Origin: Succinivibrio dextrinosolvens DSM 3072
GTDB taxonomy: Bacteria; Pseudomonadota; Gammaproteobacteria; Enterobacterales; Succinivibrionaceae
Direction of reading: 5' to 3'
Assembly: GCF_900167015.1 (NCBI RefSeq)
Contig: NZ_FUXX01000023.1
Coordinates: forward strand, 1 to 41,786
Length of the DNA: 41,786 bases
Positions within the stretch are counted from its first letter, which is position 1. Each line of letters begins with the position of its first letter. The position numbers and the translations under genes are program-made. Shown here piece after piece: positions 8,098 to 18,646 of the stretch. The notes below the pieces were generated by a model. That model searched no databases. It had not been told where the DNA came from and saw nothing but the letters and a program-made list of their open reading frames with translations.

Positions 8098-8994
8098 ATG
8101 ACAGCTCATTTTGGTTTTGTCGCCATTATCGGTAGACCAAACGTTGGTAAATCAACCCTGATGAACCATTTGATTGGTCAGAAAATATCAATTACATCAC
8201 GTAAGCCTCAAACCACACGAAACAGAATCGTTGGTATTGAAACAGAAGGTGATTATCAGGTTGTATACGTGGATACTCCAGGTCTTCATCGTGAAGAAAA
8301 AAGGGCAATTAATCATCTGATGAACAGAGCAGCTGAGAGTGCTCTTGGTGATGTTGAACTGATTATACTGGTAGTTGATCCAAATCATTGGACCGATGAT
8401 GACGAGATGGCGCTTCACAGAGTAAAGAATGCAGATGTCCCTGTAGTACTGGTTATCAACAAGGTTGATACAGTTTCAGACAAGGAAACTCTTCTTCCTC
8501 TGATTGATAAGTTGTCAAAGATTATTTCCTTCAAAGATATCATTCCTGTATCTGCATTAAGAGGAACAAATCTGCACATTCTAAAGCAGATTATTAAAGA
8601 TGCTCTTCCAGAAGGAGATCACCTTTTCCCTGACGATTCTATTACTGATCGCTCCTCAAGGTTTCTTGCTGCGGAAATTGTTCGAGAGAAGCTTATGCGT
8701 CAGATGGGAGATGAGCTTCCATACAGCTCAACCGTTGAGGTTGAAGAATTCAAAGAAGATAATGGTCTTCTTAGAATTAGTGCCGCAATTCTCGTGGAAC
8801 GTAACGGCCAGAAAAAAATGGTTGTTGGCGCGGGTGGCGATAGAATTAAAAAGATCGGCACAGAAGCTAGAAAGGATATGGAAAAGCTTTTTGACAGCAA
8901 GGTTTTCCTTAAGCTTTTTGTTAAGGTTAAAGCTGGCTGGTCAGACGATGCACGTGCTCTAAAGAGTTTAGGATACGACGATTTCGAGGCATAA
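8098..8994 (+). CDS. era: GTPase Era
   Basis: Essential GTPase that binds the 3' end of 16S rRNA and acts in small-subunit maturation. The N-terminal G domain shows G1 [11 protein letters not shown]3 VDTPG and G4 VINKVD. The C-terminal KH domain contains [25 protein letters not shown], matching the KH GxxG loop region. Length is 298 residues (E. coli 301). It begins 18 bases after rnc, preceded by a GAAGGA Shine-Dalgarno. recO begins 2 bases after the stop codon. Confidence 0.97.
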   Translation: MTAHFGFVAIIGRPNVGKSTLMNHLIGQKISITSRKPQTTRNRIVGIETEGDYQVVYVDTPGLHREEKRAINHLMNRAAESALGDVELIILVVDPNHWTDDDEMALHRVKNADVPVVLVINKVDTVSDKETLLPLIDKLSKIISFKDIIPVSALRGTNLHILKQIIKDALPEGDHLFPDDSITDRSSRFLAAEIVREKLMRQMGDELPYSSTVEVEEFKEDNGLLRISAAILVERNGQKKMVVGAGGDRIKKIGTEARKDMEKLFDSKVFLKLFVKVKAGWSDDARALKSLGYDDFEA

Positions 8995-8996
8995 TT

Positions 8997-9707
8997 ATGC
9001 CTTTGATTGCTGATTCTGAAGCTGGTTTTATAATTCATAGCAGACCATTTAAGGAAAAGAGTCTGCTACTTGATTTATATACCTTAAATTATGGAAGAAT
9101 CAGTGCTGTTGCCAGAGTTTCTAAGGCTAGTGCATCTCGTTCAATGGGAGTATATCAGCCCTTTGTCCCTTTAAAACTATATTTGAGACAGGGGAAAAGC
9201 TCTCTTTGGCAGCTTTCTGAAGCTCTCATTCAACGACAAAGCTTTAATATTTCGACTCCAAAGATATTTTGTGCAATATATCTTAATGAACTTTTATATT
9301 ATTTAACAATTCCTCAGGATCCTGATCCTCATTTATTTGCAACCTATCTTGATGCATTAGAGCGTCTTGAAAATGGTGAGGATGAATTTATGATTTTGAG
9401 AAATTTTGAAGAAATTCTTATTGAAGGTTTAGGCTACGCTCCTAACTATGAAACGATAGCCGGTGAAAATTTCAAACCAGATTCTTTCTATATATACCTG
9501 CCTAAAAATGGTTTTATTGAAAGTGAGGATATGGATAATCTGTTGTTTTCGGGAAAAGATCTTATCTGCATTAAGAACAGAGATTATTCTGAACGCAACA
9601 CAAGAATTGCTTTAAAAAACTTATACAAAGTCATAGTGGATTCACTTCTTAATGGAAAATCTTTAAAAAGCAGAGCGTTATACTCTCAATTTCTAATGGT
9701 GAAATAA
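8997..9707 (+). CDS. recO: DNA repair protein RecO
   Basis: Recombination mediator of the RecFOR pathway that helps load RecA onto SSB-coated single strands. The 236-residue protein starts with the OB-fold typical of RecO (AGFIIHSRPFKEKSLLLDLY, then YGRISAVARV) and continues with the helical domain. No zinc-binding cysteines are seen, as is usual in gammaproteobacterial RecO. The assignment also rests on its place directly after era. Its TAA overlaps the rlmD ATG by one base (TAATG), which suggests translational coupling. Confidence 0.93.
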   Translation: MPLIADSEAGFIIHSRPFKEKSLLLDLYTLNYGRISAVARVSKASASRSMGVYQPFVPLKLYLRQGKSSLWQLSEALIQRQSFNISTPKIFCAIYLNELLYYLTIPQDPDPHLFATYLDALERLENGEDEFMILRNFEEILIEGLGYAPNYETIAGENFKPDSFYIYLPKNGFIESEDMDNLLFSGKDLICIKNRDYSERNTRIALKNLYKVIVDSLLNGKSLKSRALYSQFLMVK

Positions 9708-11056
9708 TGGTTACTTTTTATAAACCAGTAAAAAAAGAAACAGTTAAGAAAGCTGTAAAGGTTGAATGTACTGATCTTGATTTACAAGGTCGCGGCGTAG
9801 CTCGTGATGGCGATAACGTGTATTTTGTTCCTGGTCTTATGCCTGGAGATACAGCAAATGTTCTTGCTGAAAACTCAAAAGGAAAGATTCATCAGGGAAA
9901 GATCACAAAGATCATAAAACCATCTGATAACAGACGCGAAAAGGACTGTTCTCTGATTGGTCAGTGTGGTGGCTGTCAGATGCAGCATGTTCCTGTACAG
10001 ATGCTTATTGAAGCAAAGATTGCTGGTATTAGAAAACTTTTTAAAAAGGCTCTGGGCTTTGATATAGGTGAGGCTGGTTTTGTTCACAGCGGTGATGAGC
10101 TTAGATACAGAAGAGCCTGCCGATTTGCCATTCGTGGCGACCATGGAAAGCTTTATTTAGGATTCAGAGAAGAGAAGTCTCATGATCTGGTAAAGATAAA
10201 GCATTGTCTGACTTTATCCGAGAGAATGAATAATGCAATTGAACCTTTAAATAAGGCGATTAATTCATTAAATTTAAAGAATAAATTAGGTCATGTTGAA
10301 TTATTAGATTCTGATGGCGCACTTGGAATTCTTGTTCGTTTCTCTGCAACAGCAGATGAGCATGATGTAGCTGTACTGGAAAATGTTGGTAAAGAGCTTA
10401 ATGCGGTTATTTCTATTGTTGAACCATACAGAAATCCAATGGAGATAAAAAAGAAGGAATCCTTAAGAGAACGATTTGTATGTGGATCTATTGATGACTT
10501 GTACATTGTTTCTCATGGAGTGAAAATCAAGTGTAATCCTTCTTCATTTGTTCAGATTAACAAAAATATAAATGCCAAATTACTTGAGACTGTAGTAGGC
10601 ATGATTGAGCCTAATAAGAATATCTCTGTTATGGATTTGTTCTGTGGCTTGGGTAATTTTGCAATGCCTCTTGCTAAAGAAGGCGCTAATGTCGTTGGTG
10701 TTGATATCGTTGCTAAGATGATTGAAGATGCAAGAGCAAATGCCAAGGAACAGAATATTGATAACGTTAAATTTGAAGTTGCTGATTTAGAAGAACTTTT
10801 TGAAAATCAGAAATGGGCAAAGGCAGATTATGATGCCGTAGTTCTTGACCCAGGTAGAGAAGGCGCAAAGAGAGCAACTCTGTTTTTAGCAAAGAAGAAG
10901 TTGAAAAAAATAGTTTACATTTCTTGTAACCCTCTGGCTGCATCACGTGATACTATTGAACTGATTAAGTCCGGTTATAAGATTAAACAGTGGGGCGTTT
11001 GCGATATGTTTCCTCGCACAACTCACGTAGAGATGGTTCTCGAATTCATACAATGA
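9707..11056 (+). CDS. rlmD: 23S rRNA (uracil-1939-C5)-methyltransferase RlmD
   Basis: SAM-dependent m5U methyltransferase acting on U1939 of 23S rRNA. The 449-residue product has an N-terminal TRAM domain (about 15-70, CTDLDLQGRGVARDGDNVYF), an iron-sulfur cysteine cluster (DCSLIGQCGGCQMQH, about 82-96, plus a Cys in IKHCLTL), SAM motif I (VMDLFCGLGNFAMPLA) and the catalytic ISCNP near the C terminus. In E. coli rlmD lies directly upstream of relA, as here. All iron-sulfur and catalytic cysteines are present. It overlaps recO by one base. Confidence 0.95.
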   Translation: MVTFYKPVKKETVKKAVKVECTDLDLQGRGVARDGDNVYFVPGLMPGDTANVLAENSKGKIHQGKITKIIKPSDNRREKDCSLIGQCGGCQMQHVPVQMLIEAKIAGIRKLFKKALGFDIGEAGFVHSGDELRYRRACRFAIRGDHGKLYLGFREEKSHDLVKIKHCLTLSERMNNAIEPLNKAINSLNLKNKLGHVELLDSDGALGILVRFSATADEHDVAVLENVGKELNAVISIVEPYRNPMEIKKKESLRERFVCGSIDDLYIVSHGVKIKCNPSSFVQINKNINAKLLETVVGMIEPNKNISVMDLFCGLGNFAMPLAKEGANVVGVDIVAKMIEDARANAKEQNIDNVKFEVADLEELFENQKWAKADYDAVVLDPGREGAKRATLFLAKKKLKKIVYISCNPLAASRDTIELIKSGYKIKQWGVCDMFPRTTHVEMVLEFIQ

Positions 11057-11068
11057 TAAGGTAGAAAA

Positions 11069-13333
11069 ATGGTTGCAATCAGACAGACTCATAATGCTAG
11101 CTTTGATTTTGCTAAGTGGGTGGAGGCTCTAGAACTCACATCCGATTACAAAGATGCTATTTCAAAGACTAATGAGTTTGTTCTTCGCTGTATCAGAAAG
11201 ACGGAAGTTGAAGAGGATTTCGTAAATCCTGATGATCTGGTTGCAAGATTTAATCATATTTCATCAGAAATCGTAGGTATTCTGATGACCCTCAATATGG
11301 ACCTTCCATCATTAGAGGTTTCAATTCTTTATCCTGCATACGAAAGTGGCTTCATAAAACTTGACGATATAAGAGAAGAATTCGGAAGTAAGATAACAAC
11401 TCTGCTTCTTGCTGTTAAGGATATGGAGGCCATCCGTTCTCTTCAGACTTTAACAAGCTCAAACGCAACAGAGGAACAGGTTGACCGTGTTCGCCGCATG
11501 CTGCTTGCAATGGTAAAGGATGTTCGTGCAGTTGTAATCAAACTGGCTGAAAGAATTGCTGTTATTCGTGCTGCAAAAGAAGAAACTCCAGAGTCAAGAT
11601 ATCTGATTGCAAAAGAAGTTTCAAATGTATATGCCCCTCTTGCCAACAGACTCGGTATCGGTCAGTTAAAATGGGAGCTTGAAGATCTTGCCTTCAGATT
11701 CCTTCATCCTGACACCTACAAGGAAATTGCCTCTGATTTAGGTGAGAGACGCGTTGACAGAGAGAAGTATATAGACAACTTCGTTTCTAATCTGTCAGCT
11801 CTTTTGAAAAAGGAAGGTATTGAAGCCACTGTTTACGGCCGACCAAAACATATTTACAGTATCTGGAAGAAGATGCAGAAGAAGCATCTTAAGTTCTCAG
11901 AGTTATATGATGTCAGAGCTGTAAGAGTACTTGTTTCCTCAATAGAAGAATGCTATGCCACCCTTGGAGTTATTCATTCAAATTTTGAACATATCACCAA
12001 GGAATTTGACGATTATATTGCAAATCCTAAACCTAATGGCTACCAGTCAATTCACACTGTTGTTTATGGTGAAGGCCAAAAAGTTGTAGAGGTTCAGATT
12101 CGTACCCAGAGCATGCATAACTCTGCAGAGCTTGGGGTTGCTGCGCACTGGAAGTATAAGGAAGGCAACGGACAGAGTCAGGGTGTAGAAGAGCGTATTA
12201 ACTGGTTAAGAAAGCTTCTGTCATGGAGAGATGATCTGATTAAATCAGGTTCTCTTGAAGAAGAATTTAAAAATCAGGTATTTGAAGATCGAGTTTATAT
12301 CTTTACTCCTAACGGAGAGGTTATTGATCTGCCAACAGGTTCCACTCCTCTGGACTTTGCTTATCACGTTCACACAATGGTAGGTCATTGCTGCATCGGT
12401 GCAAAGGTAGATGGCCGAATTGTACCTTATACATATCAGCTAAAGACTGGCGAACAAGTTGAAATCATAACTTCTAAGAATCCAAATCCTTCAAGAGACT
12501 GGATCAATTCTGAGAATGGATTCCTAAAAACTGCGAAAGCAAGAAACAAGGTTCAATCCTATTTTAGAAAGATTGACTTTGATCGAAATAAGGAACAGGG
12601 CGCAGCTCTAGTTGAAAAAGAACTTGCAAAGCAGGGAATCGATATCAGCAAGGAACAGGTAAATTCCATTCTAAAACTCAAGCTTTCAAGATTTAACCTA
12701 AAGTCCGTTGATGATATTTTTGCAAATGTTGGCGCTGGCGATATTGGTGTAAATATTATTGTTGGAATAGTTTCCGCAAATCTTGAAAAGGATAAGGATG
12801 AGGTTTTCGATTCAAATGAACTGATCGAAGATCTGATCAACAAACGTCAGAACGATGAGATTCTAAAGAAGAATAAGGTAAAAAGCGGCATTATTGTTGA
12901 AGGTGTTGGCGATATTATGACCCATATGGCAAAGTGCTGCCAACCTATTCCTGGAGATGAAATCGTTGGATTTGTAACTCAGGGAAGGGGAATCTCAATT
13001 CACAGATGTGACTGCGAAAAATTCAGACGTATGCAGGAGCTTTTCCCTGAGCGCGTTGTTGATGCAACATGGGGAAATAATGTTCAGCTTGGTAATGGAT
13101 ATACTGTAACAGTTAGAATTGTGAGCGAGGATTATTCTGGATTCCTCAGAGATATAACCACAGTTATTGCAAATGAAAAGATGAACGTGCTTGGAATAAA
13201 ATCTCACGTCGATTCCTCAAAGAATGTTTGTCTTGTTGACGTAGATCTCCTTGTTGTAAGCATTCCAGTGCTAAACAGAACTTTGGCAAAATTAAATGAT
13301 CTTTCCAAGGTAATCTCGGCGCAAAGAGTCTAA
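11069..13333 (+). CDS. relA: GTP pyrophosphokinase RelA ((p)ppGpp synthetase I)
   Basis: Ribosome-associated enzyme that makes (p)ppGpp when uncharged tRNA enters the A site. At 754 residues (E. coli 744) it has the synthetase core YGRPKHIYSIWKKMQKKH, then KPNGYQSIHTVVYG and EVQIRTQSMH. A TGS domain (VYIFTPNGEVIDLPTGSTPLDF), a Cys-rich zinc-finger region (MAKCCQPIPGDEIVGF) and a C-terminal ACT domain follow. The N-terminal HD domain has no HD metal motif in the expected place, so this copy should lack ppGpp hydrolase activity, which identifies it as RelA and not SpoT. The ATG has an AAGG Shine-Dalgarno. The mazEF and mazG genes found after relA in E. coli are absent. Confidence 0.96.
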   Translation: MVAIRQTHNASFDFAKWVEALELTSDYKDAISKTNEFVLRCIRKTEVEEDFVNPDDLVARFNHISSEIVGILMTLNMDLPSLEVSILYPAYESGFIKLDDIREEFGSKITTLLLAVKDMEAIRSLQTLTSSNATEEQVDRVRRMLLAMVKDVRAVVIKLAERIAVIRAAKEETPESRYLIAKEVSNVYAPLANRLGIGQLKWELEDLAFRFLHPDTYKEIASDLGERRVDREKYIDNFVSNLSALLKKEGIEATVYGRPKHIYSIWKKMQKKHLKFSELYDVRAVRVLVSSIEECYATLGVIHSNFEHITKEFDDYIANPKPNGYQSIHTVVYGEGQKVVEVQIRTQSMHNSAELGVAAHWKYKEGNGQSQGVEERINWLRKLLSWRDDLIKSGSLEEEFKNQVFEDRVYIFTPNGEVIDLPTGSTPLDFAYHVHTMVGHCCIGAKVDGRIVPYTYQLKTGEQVEIITSKNPNPSRDWINSENGFLKTAKARNKVQSYFRKIDFDRNKEQGAALVEKELAKQGIDISKEQVNSILKLKLSRFNLKSVDDIFANVGAGDIGVNIIVGIVSANLEKDKDEVFDSNELIEDLINKRQNDEILKKNKVKSGIIVEGVGDIMTHMAKCCQPIPGDEIVGFVTQGRGISIHRCDCEKFRRMQELFPERVVDATWGNNVQLGNGYTVTVRIVSEDYSGFLRDITTVIANEKMNVLGIKSHVDSSKNVCLVDVDLLVVSIPVLNRTLAKLNDLSKVISAQRV

Positions 13334-13435
13334 CTTACTGAAAAGACATAAGTTTATTAATCACACTTAAAATCAATAGGATAAAAAAAGTTATTTTTGT
13401 AAGAGCAATCCTGTTCGTAAATAGTGTGATTGCTG

Positions 13436-13444
13436 TGGTATAAT
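13436..13444 (+). promoter_or_regulatory. Extended -10 promoter for pyrG
   Basis: TGGTATAAT (13436-13444) is a perfect extended -10 (TGN plus TATAAT), 34 bases before the pyrG ATG. No good -35 is seen at 16-18 bases, which is usual for extended -10 promoters. It lies in the only gap of any size (145 bases) in this block and marks a new transcription unit after relA. Confidence 0.65.
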
Positions 13445-13466
13445 CTTCTGTTTGAAGTTAAACTAA

Positions 13467-15116
<1,650 letters not shown>

Positions 15117-15129
15117 AGTTTAGTTTTGT

Positions 15130-15426
15130 ATGAAGATATTTGCAGTTATTCTTGTGATTATTATTGCCTGTCTAGGCTGGCAGACATATAACGGTCGTAA
15201 TGGAATTCTGCATTATCGCGAAACTGAACAGAAACTGAAGGCGGCCTCTGCAAACACAGAGCGCCTTCAGAGAAGAAATCAGGCTCTTGAAGACGAAATT
15301 TCCGATTTAAAGCAAGGAAATCGAGTTGTTGAAGAGCTGGCCCGCTCTGAATTAGGCATGGTAAAACAGGAAGAAACCTTTTACCGTGTTATCGAAAAAG
15401 AAGAAAAAACTTCTCCTTCCAAATAG
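15130..15426 (+). CDS. ftsB: Cell division protein FtsB
   Basis: Small bitopic divisome protein that joins FtsL and FtsQ and helps activate septal wall synthesis. The 98-residue product has an N-terminal membrane helix (residues 2-18, IFAVILVIIIACLGW), a periplasmic coiled coil (about 30-70, LKAASANTERLQRRNQALED) and the family segment VEELARSELGMVKQEETFYRV. E. coli FtsB is 103 residues and sits in the same place, before ispD-ispF. Confidence 0.94.
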   Translation: MKIFAVILVIIIACLGWQTYNGRNGILHYRETEQKLKAASANTERLQRRNQALEDEISDLKQGNRVVEELARSELGMVKQEETFYRVIEKEEKTSPSK

Positions 15427-15437
15427 GATGCTTTTTT

Positions 15438-16112
15438 ATGGAAAGCACTAAAATCGATGTTGTGCTCCCAGCCGCAGGAGTTGGGAAAAGAATGCATTTG
15501 AATATCCCAAAACAGTACGCCATTTTAGGGGATAAAACTGTTTTGGAGCTAACTGTTGAAGCGGTATTTAAATGTCCTCTTGTAAACAATATTATTATTG
15601 GTATTAGCAGAGAAGACGAATATTTTAACGACCTGCCTTTGGCTGATAATCCAAGAATCATAAAAGCCAATGGAGGAAAAGAGCGTTCTGACACTGTGCG
15701 GTTGTGTCTTGAGCATGTAGTAACACCTTGGGTGATGGTGCATGATGCCGCAAGACCATTTGTGCACGTTGATGATTTGAATTCTCTTTGCAGTAAGGTA
15801 GGGTCATCAGAAGTTGGAGCTATATTAGCCTGCAGATCATCTGATACATTAAAGCAGGTTGTTAACGGAAAGATAATAAAAACAGTACCTCGTGAATCTA
15901 TTTTTAGAGCATATACCCCTCAGCTTTTTAAAACAGATATTTTAAAAAAAGCATTGAATCATGCAGTTGAGTCTAATATTTCAATTACAGATGATGCCAG
16001 CGCAGTAGAGCTTTTAGGCTATTCAGTCGATATTGTCGAGGGTAGAGCTGACAATATTAAACTGACTACTCCTGAGGATCTCGCAATGGCCAGAAGATTA
16101 CTAGAGGACTAA
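15438..16112 (+). CDS. ispD: 2-C-methyl-D-erythritol 4-phosphate cytidylyltransferase
   Basis: MEP-pathway enzyme that forms CDP-methylerythritol from MEP and CTP. The 224-residue protein has the nucleotidyltransferase signature VVLPAAGVGKRMHLNIPKQY near the N terminus, VMVHDAARPFVHVDD in the middle and ITDDASAVELLGYSVDIVEG near the C terminus. A TAGGA Shine-Dalgarno precedes the ATG. ispF follows 3 bases after the stop codon, so the two enzymes, which act two steps apart in the MEP pathway, are co-translated. Confidence 0.97.
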   Translation: MESTKIDVVLPAAGVGKRMHLNIPKQYAILGDKTVLELTVEAVFKCPLVNNIIIGISREDEYFNDLPLADNPRIIKANGGKERSDTVRLCLEHVVTPWVMVHDAARPFVHVDDLNSLCSKVGSSEVGAILACRSSDTLKQVVNGKIIKTVPRESIFRAYTPQLFKTDILKKALNHAVESNISITDDASAVELLGYSVDIVEGRADNIKLTTPEDLAMARRLLED

Positions 16113-16115
16113 ATA

Positions 16116-16601
16116 ATGTTTAGAATCGGACATGGTTTTGATGTTCATAAGTTTGGCGGTCAGGGCCCATGTATTTTAGGTGGTGTTGCAGTACCTTATG
16201 AACAGGGATTACTTGCACATTCAGATGGAGATGTTGTTCTTCATGCCATCTCTGATGCCTTACTGGGTGCACTGAGTCTGGGTGATATCGGACATTTCTT
16301 TCCTGATAACGATGACAAGTATCTGAACATAGACAGCAGAATTCTATTAAGACAAGTTGTAGCTAAGGTTCATGAGTTAGGATATGTGGTTAACAATGTT
16401 GATACAACTATTCTTGCTCAGGCTCCAAAAATGGCTCAGTACGAACCTGCAATGAGAGAAAATGTTGCTGCTGATTTAAATATCGATATTTCTCGTGTAA
16501 GCATAAAGGCTACAACAACAGAGAAACTCGGATTTACCGGCAGAAAAGAAGGTATTGCAGTAGAATCTGTTGTTCTTCTTGTAAAAAAACAGAATCTTTA
16601 A
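16116..16601 (+). CDS. ispF: 2-C-methyl-D-erythritol 2,4-cyclodiphosphate synthase
   Basis: Zinc- and magnesium-dependent MEP-pathway enzyme that cyclises CDP-ME 2-phosphate with release of CMP. The 161-residue product carries the zinc ligands in GHGFDVHKF (residues 5-13) and the loop [20 protein letters not shown], and ends with the [17 protein letters not shown] signature. Its length matches the family (about 159). It sits directly behind ispD. Confidence 0.98.
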   Translation: MFRIGHGFDVHKFGGQGPCILGGVAVPYEQGLLAHSDGDVVLHAISDALLGALSLGDIGHFFPDNDDKYLNIDSRILLRQVVAKVHELGYVVNNVDTTILAQAPKMAQYEPAMRENVAADLNIDISRVSIKATTTEKLGFTGRKEGIAVESVVLLVKKQNL

Positions 16602-16609
16602 TTAAAAAC

Positions 16610-16646
16610 GGAGACAACCTACTCCTATGAGTAAATTGTGGGAGTA
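16610..16646 (+). promoter_or_regulatory. Alternative-hairpin leader upstream of yqaA
   Basis: Three short segments, GGAG (16610-16613), CTCC (16622-16625) and GGAG (16641-16644), can form two exclusive stems. CTCC pairs either with the first GGAG or, in a longer stem (16620-16627 with 16639-16646), with the second. Both GGAG copies are the only SD-like sequences before the ATG at 16658, so base pairing could decide which is free. An 18-codon ORF (ATG 16627) also overlaps the start region. Confidence 0.35.
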
Positions 16647-16657
16647 TTCGACTTATT

Positions 16658-17278
16658 ATGAAAATTTTTACATCACTTTTTAATGCCTTTGAAAAGCTTT
16701 CCTATCATAGATTTGCAACACCTATTATGTGTGCGAATTCTTTTTTTGAGTCAATATTCTGGCCTGTTCCAGCAGATGTTATGCTGGTCCCTATGTGTGT
16801 TTATCAGCGTAGAAAGTCTCTATACTATGCATTCCTAACTGTACTGTTTTCTGTTCTTGGTGCGGTCGTCGGATATTATCTTGGATATTACTTATATGAT
16901 CCTTATATCAGCGATTTCATCAGAATCATGCACTATCAGAAGAGTGCAGCCAAGGCAGCTGAATATCTAACAACATACGGAATAATGTTCGTATTTGTTG
17001 GTGCTTTTACTCCTATTCCTTACAAAGTAATCGCAATTACTGCCGGTCTTTGTGCTGCCCAGAGATATGCAGCTGAAGGTTCTGCCGGTGCCCTGGGTAT
17101 TTTTTCATTTATCCTGGTTTCATTTGTTGGACGTGGTTTAAGATTTTTCCTTGAGGCAATAATTATTCTTATCGGTGGTGATAAGATGGAGCACGTAATC
17201 CGCAAATATATCGATAGAATCGGCTGGTTCTGCGTATTCTTAATTGTGATTTTTGTAGCGTATAAGATTCTATTTTAA
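16658..17278 (+). CDS. yqaA: YqaA/DedA-like VTT-domain inner-membrane protein
   Basis: Polytopic membrane protein of the YqaA branch of the VTT (DedA/SNARE-associated) family. Family relatives are linked to lipid-carrier recycling and membrane homeostasis; the exact role of YqaA is unknown. Visible marks are NSFFESIFWPVPADVMLVPM (glutamate and proline re-entrant motif, residues 27-46), FVGAFTPIPYKVIAITAGL (second re-entrant motif, about 113-131) and at least three hydrophobic helices. At 206 residues it is longer than E. coli YqaA (142) but matches the long form. It occupies the place where E. coli has truD-surE-pcm, between ispF and nlpD. Confidence 0.8.
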   Translation: MKIFTSLFNAFEKLSYHRFATPIMCANSFFESIFWPVPADVMLVPMCVYQRRKSLYYAFLTVLFSVLGAVVGYYLGYYLYDPYISDFIRIMHYQKSAAKAAEYLTTYGIMFVFVGAFTPIPYKVIAITAGLCAAQRYAAEGSAGALGIFSFILVSFVGRGLRFFLEAIIILIGGDKMEHVIRKYIDRIGWFCVFLIVIFVAYKILF

Positions 17279-17347
17279 AAATTTTTTTATATTTTTCTTT
17301 CAATTTGTGTAACAATGAATATAAATACACAGATTGCATGTAAAGAT

Positions 17348-18496
17348 ATGAAGAATAACAAATTAACTCTTTTTCTTTTAAGTGCAGTGCTTGCTACGGC
17401 CTGCACTAATCATCAAAGCAAGCCAAAAAAAATCGCCGAAGTTGAGTATGCTCAACCGGTTCATGTTAATTCAAAAGTAAGAAACCAGACGGTTTATCCT
17501 TCAAGTTCATCAAAGACTCAGGTCGGTGTTGTAAGACCATATTCTGAAGTTGTATCTTCCCAGGGTGGCGAAGTTAAGACATATTCAGGAAATGTTAAAC
17601 AGGCAAAGCCTTATATTCCAGATTCAAATGCCAAGTCGGTTAATCTGAATGATGAAACATATCAGGTTAAACCTGGCGATACTCTTTACTCTATTGCTTT
17701 CCGATATGGTAAGGATTACAGAGAGGTTGCTCAGAAAAACAACATCGATGTCCCTTATAACATAAGTGTCGGACAGATTATCCATCTGAATTCAAAACCA
17801 TTAACCGTAACCCCTACACCTACAGATTCAAAGATTTATGTTGTTAAAAACGGAGATACGGCAGTATCTGTAGCAAAAAAGCATGGTTTGACTCTGTCTC
17901 AGCTTGCAAAGGCAAATCAGCTTAAGAAACCTTATTCTCTTGAAGTTGGACAGAAACTGAATCTGGATACTTCAAAATCTATAGCGTCTGCTCAGACAAA
18001 TCCTAAAATTGTTCCTGTTGCAGGAGGAGAACAGAAGAGCACTACTCTTTCTCAGACAAGTGTAGCTTCTGTACCCGCAGCTGTTAATGAGACTGCTCCT
18101 GTCAAATATGTGTCAGGTAAAACTGCTTCGGTTTCGGGAGTGTCATGGATGTGGCCTGCAAAAGGCTCTGTTATTAGAAACTTTTCTTCCTCTAATAAGG
18201 GTATTGATATTGCAGGCACCAGGGGGCAGAACATTAATGCTGCCGCAGCTGGTCAGGTTGTTTATTCTGGAAATGCATTAAGAGGATATGGAAATCTCGT
18301 TATTATCAACCATAACAATGAGTTCCTTTCAGCATATGCTCATAACGATATGCTTCTAGTCAAGGAAGGCCAGAACGTGAAGCGAGGCCAGGTTATTGCC
18401 AAGATGGGATCAACAGATGCCTCACGTGTGATGCTTCACTTTGAGATACGATATAAAGGTAATTCCGTAAATCCACGTAATTATTTACCTAAGTAG
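17348..18496 (+). CDS. nlpD: Lipoprotein NlpD, amidase activator
   Basis: Outer-membrane lipoprotein that activates the septal peptidoglycan amidase AmiC. From the ATG at 17348 it has a lipoprotein signal (MKNNKLTLFLLSAVLATAC), two LysM repeats (YQVKPGDTLYSIAFRYG and YVVKNGDTAVSVAKKHG) and a C-terminal LytM/M23 domain. The M23 domain is catalytically degenerate: the first zinc His is replaced by Lys in NKGIDIAG and the HxH motif reads MLHFEIR, as in activator-type NlpD. The frame is open from 17315, but that start would bury the signal peptide behind 11 polar residues. It sits directly upstream of rpoS, as in E. coli. Confidence 0.94.
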   Translation: MKNNKLTLFLLSAVLATACTNHQSKPKKIAEVEYAQPVHVNSKVRNQTVYPSSSSKTQVGVVRPYSEVVSSQGGEVKTYSGNVKQAKPYIPDSNAKSVNLNDETYQVKPGDTLYSIAFRYGKDYREVAQKNNIDVPYNISVGQIIHLNSKPLTVTPTPTDSKIYVVKNGDTAVSVAKKHGLTLSQLAKANQLKKPYSLEVGQKLNLDTSKSIASAQTNPKIVPVAGGEQKSTTLSQTSVASVPAAVNETAPVKYVSGKTASVSGVSWMWPAKGSVIRNFSSSNKGIDIAGTRGQNINAAAAGQVVYSGNALRGYGNLVIINHNNEFLSAYAHNDMLLVKEGQNVKRGQVIAKMGSTDASRVMLHFEIRYKGNSVNPRNYLPK

Positions 18497-18522
18497 TAAA
18501 TTTACAGAAAAAACTCGATATT

Positions 18523-18548
18523 ATCCGCATTTTTAGAACGCGGATTTT
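18523..18548 (+). terminator. Weak intrinsic terminator after nlpD
   Basis: A 6-bp GC-rich stem (ATCCGC 18523-18528 with GCGGAT 18540-18545) is followed by only four T, 26 bases after the nlpD stop. The short T-run suggests partial termination, leaving some read-through into rpoS. Confidence 0.45.
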
Positions 18549-18580
18549 GAAGAACTGCGAAATTATACTTTTTTTTAGTT

Positions 18581-18602
18581 GCAAAATTTGCATGAATTTT
18601 GC
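18581..18602 (+). repeat. 8-bp inverted repeat in the rpoS leader or promoter region
   Basis: GCAAAATT (18581-18588), spacer TGCATG (itself palindromic) and AATTTTGC (18595-18602) form a perfect inverted repeat centred 55 bases before the rpoS ATG. It could be a protein-binding site or an mRNA hairpin. No promoter hexamers can be placed with confidence around it. Confidence 0.4.
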
Positions 18603-18646
18603 TTAATGAAATTATTACAACAAGCAACAAATGTTAAGGGTATCTC

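Noticed and set aside
8600-9038. ORFs overlapping era on both strands
   Set aside because: They are out-of-frame or antisense copies of the era coding sequence with no features of their own.
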